Below, one piece after another: positions 62,617 to 64,000 of a DNA stretch of 64,000 nucleotides. Source of the DNA: Microbacterium sp. T2.11-28 (lineage in GTDB: Bacteria > Actinomycetota > Actinomycetes > Actinomycetales > Microbacteriaceae); assembly GCF_950097975.1 (NCBI RefSeq), contig NZ_CATNHF010000012.1, positions 186,001-250,000 of the forward strand, written 5' to 3'. The position numbers and the translations under genes were made by a program. Below the pieces are notes generated by a model that searched no databases, was not told the DNA's origin, and worked only from the letters and a program-made list of their open reading frames with translations. Numbering within the stretch: the first letter of the stretch is position 1; each line of letters begins with the position of its first letter.

Positions 62617-63888
62617 TCAGTCGGCGACGCGCGCGGCGATGTCGGTACGGTGGTGGGCACCCTCGAGCGAGATCTCGCCGAGCGCGCGGTAGGCGCGCTC
62701 CCGCGCTTCGGTGAAGGTGTTGCCGAGCGCCACCACGTTGAGCACGCGGCCGCCGGTCGCCACGAGACCGCCGTCGCGCTCCGCGGTCGCGGCGTGCGCC
62801 AGGTGGACGCCCTCGACGGATGCCGCGGCCTCCAGCCCGGTGATCGCACGCCCCGTGACCGGCGCCTCCGGGTAGCCCTCGCTCGCCAGCACGACCGTCA
62901 CCGCGACGGCCTCCGCGAACGCGGGCGCCGGCTCGTCCTCGAGGGTGCCGGACGCCGCCGCCAGCAGCAGGCTCGACAGCGGCGTGACCAGCCGCGCGAG
63001 CACGACCTGGGTCTCGGGGTCGCCGAAGCGCGCGTTGAACTCGATGACCTTGATCCCCTGCTCGGTGAGGATGAGGCCCGCGTACAGGAGTCCGATGAAG
63101 GGCGTGCCCTCGGCATCCAGCCGCCGGATCACCGGCTCGGCGACGGTGCGGGTGACCTCCTCGACGAACGCGTCCTCGCCGCCGAAGGCGCCCGCGAGCC
63201 ACGGCAGGGGCGAGTAGGCGCCCATGCCGCCGGTGTTGGGGCCCGCGTCGCCGTCGTAGGCGCGCTTGAAGTCCTGCGCCGGGCTGAGCGCCCGCACGGT
63301 GTCGCCGTCGGAGACGAAGAAGAGCGAGACCTCGGGGCCGCTCAGGAACTCCTCCACGAGGATCGGCCCGGTCGGCAGGTACGCGTCGGCGTGCGCGAGC
63401 GCGGCGTCGCGGTCGGAGGTCACGACGACGCCCTTGCCGGCGGCCAGCCCATCGGCCTTGACCACGTAGGGCGCGCCGTACTCGTCGAGGGCCGCGGCGA
63501 CCTCGTCGCGCGAGTGCGCGCGGGTGGCGCGTCCGGTCGGCACGCCGGCGGCGTCCATCACCCGCTTGGCGAACGCCTTGGAGCCCTCCAGCTGCGCGGC
63601 CGCCTTGCCGGGGCCGAAGACGGGGATGCCGCGCTCCCGCAGCGCGTCGGCGACGCCGGCGACCAGGGGCGCCTCGGGACCGATCACGACGAGGTCGATC
63701 CGCTCCGCGTTGGCGTAGTCGGTCACGGCCGCCGGCGAGTTCGCGTCGAGGTCCGGCACGAGGACCGCGTCGGCGGCGATACCGGCGTTGCCGGGTGCCG
63801 CGAACAGCTCGTGACCGGCAGCCTCCGCCTTCAGGGCGAGGAGGATGGCGTGCTCGCGGGCACCGGAACCGAGGACGAGGATGCGCAC
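62617..63888 (-). CDS. purD: Phosphoribosylamine-glycine ligase (GAR synthetase)
   Basis: PurD joins glycine to phosphoribosylamine in purine synthesis. The 423-residue protein has [19 protein letters not shown] at the N-terminus, an ATP-grasp domain with [19 protein letters not shown] near residue 133, [17 protein letters not shown] near 170 and [16 protein letters not shown] near 208. I chose GTG 63888 because a -10 TAGGCT (63900-63895) lies six bases upstream and the family begins here; an in-frame GTG at 63894 is too close to the -10. Confidence 0.95.
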   Translation of the reverse strand: MRILVLGSGAREHAILLALKAEAAGHELFAAPGNAGIAADAVLVPDLDANSPAAVTDYANAERIDLVVIGPEAPLVAGVADALRERGIPVFGPGKAAAQLEGSKAFAKRVMDAAGVPTGRATRAHSRDEVAAALDEYGAPYVVKADGLAAGKGVVVTSDRDAALAHADAYLPTGPILVEEFLSGPEVSLFFVSDGDTVRALSPAQDFKRAYDGDAGPNTGGMGAYSPLPWLAGAFGGEDAFVEEVTRTVAEPVIRRLDAEGTPFIGLLYAGLILTEQGIKVIEFNARFGDPETQVVLARLVTPLSSLLLAAASGTLEDEPAPAFAEAVAVTVVLASEGYPEAPVTGRAITGLEAAASVEGVHLAHAATAERDGGLVATGGRVLNVVALGNTFTEARERAYRALGEISLEGAHHRTDIAARVAD

Positions 63889-63938
63889 CCGCACAGCCTA
63901 CCGAGGCCGGTCGCCGCGCCGTGCGGCCGCCGACGCGT

Positions 63939-63956
63939 GCGCAACTCCGGAAGATC
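63939..63956. repeat. ACTCCGGAAG-type element at the right edge
   Basis: TGCGCAACTCCGGAAGAT (63939-63956) shares an 11-base core, AACTCCGGAAG, with the reverse complement of the element at 36803-36815. The partner arm, if any, lies beyond the window. The last 100 bases show no start codon with a ribosome site that I can support. Confidence 0.5.
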
Positions 63957-64000
63957 GGGCCGCGGGGGCACGGGAGGCCCGCTCCCGGGCGTCCGGCACA

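Overview
This window is a typical stretch of high-GC actinobacterial chromosome, most like Microbacteriaceae (Microbacterium or a close relative). The reasons are very high GC at third codon positions, frequent GTG starts, start-stop overlaps (ATGA, TGATG), numerous leaderless promoters (TANNNT 6-7 nt before the start codon), a DUF222/13E12-type HNH gene with a mycobacterial-type SOS box, and a CebR-type cellobiose operon. I saw no rRNA, tRNA, CRISPR array, insertion sequence or prophage. Gene assignments come from reading motifs by eye, without database searches.

Layout. 0-5.5 kb: TetR-controlled operon (TetR, degenerate ABC-ATPase-like protein, YhgE/Pip membrane protein), GIY-YIG protein, argG. 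5.5-8.1 kb: methionine importer metN-metI-metQ. 8.2-13.1 kb: Pr6Pr-type membrane protein, purA, lactonase-like beta-propeller, AI-2E-type permease, chorismate mutase. 13.1-18.8 kb: GntR/ABC operon (YtrA type) divergent from a glycine betaine importer. 18.8-21 kb: two tandem paralogues of unknown function. 21-24.5 kb: purL with a small membrane protein, an acidic repeat protein, a DksA/TraR-type zinc finger. 24.5-27.5 kb: MerR-SDR and ArsR-AHSA1 pairs. 27.6-33.7 kb: sufU/sufS, KimA-like potassium transporter, membrane-anchored unknown, M20 amidohydrolase. 33.9-41.1 kb: LacI and alpha-glucosidase, apt, a four-gene NMT1/SsuA-type ABC importer. 41.2-45.9 kb: ParA-like ATPase, hydroxyacid dehydrogenase, DUF1761 protein, a 670-bp repeat cluster, purQ, purS. 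46-52 kb: cebE-cebF-cebG-bglC-cebR with three CebR-like operators. 52-64 kb: uracil/xanthine permease, purC, SOS-boxed HNH gene, TfoX-like and M23-like proteins, a very large gingipain-like (C25) peptidase divergent from PadR plus an MFS exporter, and purD.

Purine metabolism is scattered but over-represented: purA, purL, purS, purQ, purC, purD, apt and a nucleobase permease all lie within 55 kb. PurL is the small type that needs PurS and PurQ, yet these are 21 kb away.

The most unusual DNA is intergenic. Many gaps without a promoter carry a long inverted repeat from one of a few families: A (TTTCGTCTCGCTGCGCTCGC), B (TGTCCCACTTTCGG...CCGAAAGTGGGACA), C (CGAGCCGACACG...CGTGTCGGCTCG) and singletons of similar design. 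Family B expands into nine left and nine right motifs at 44.2-44.9 kb. The most unusual protein is the 1024-residue C25-like peptidase: it has the His/Cys dyad spacing of gingipains but no visible signal peptide, and shares a palindromic operator with the divergent PadR gene.
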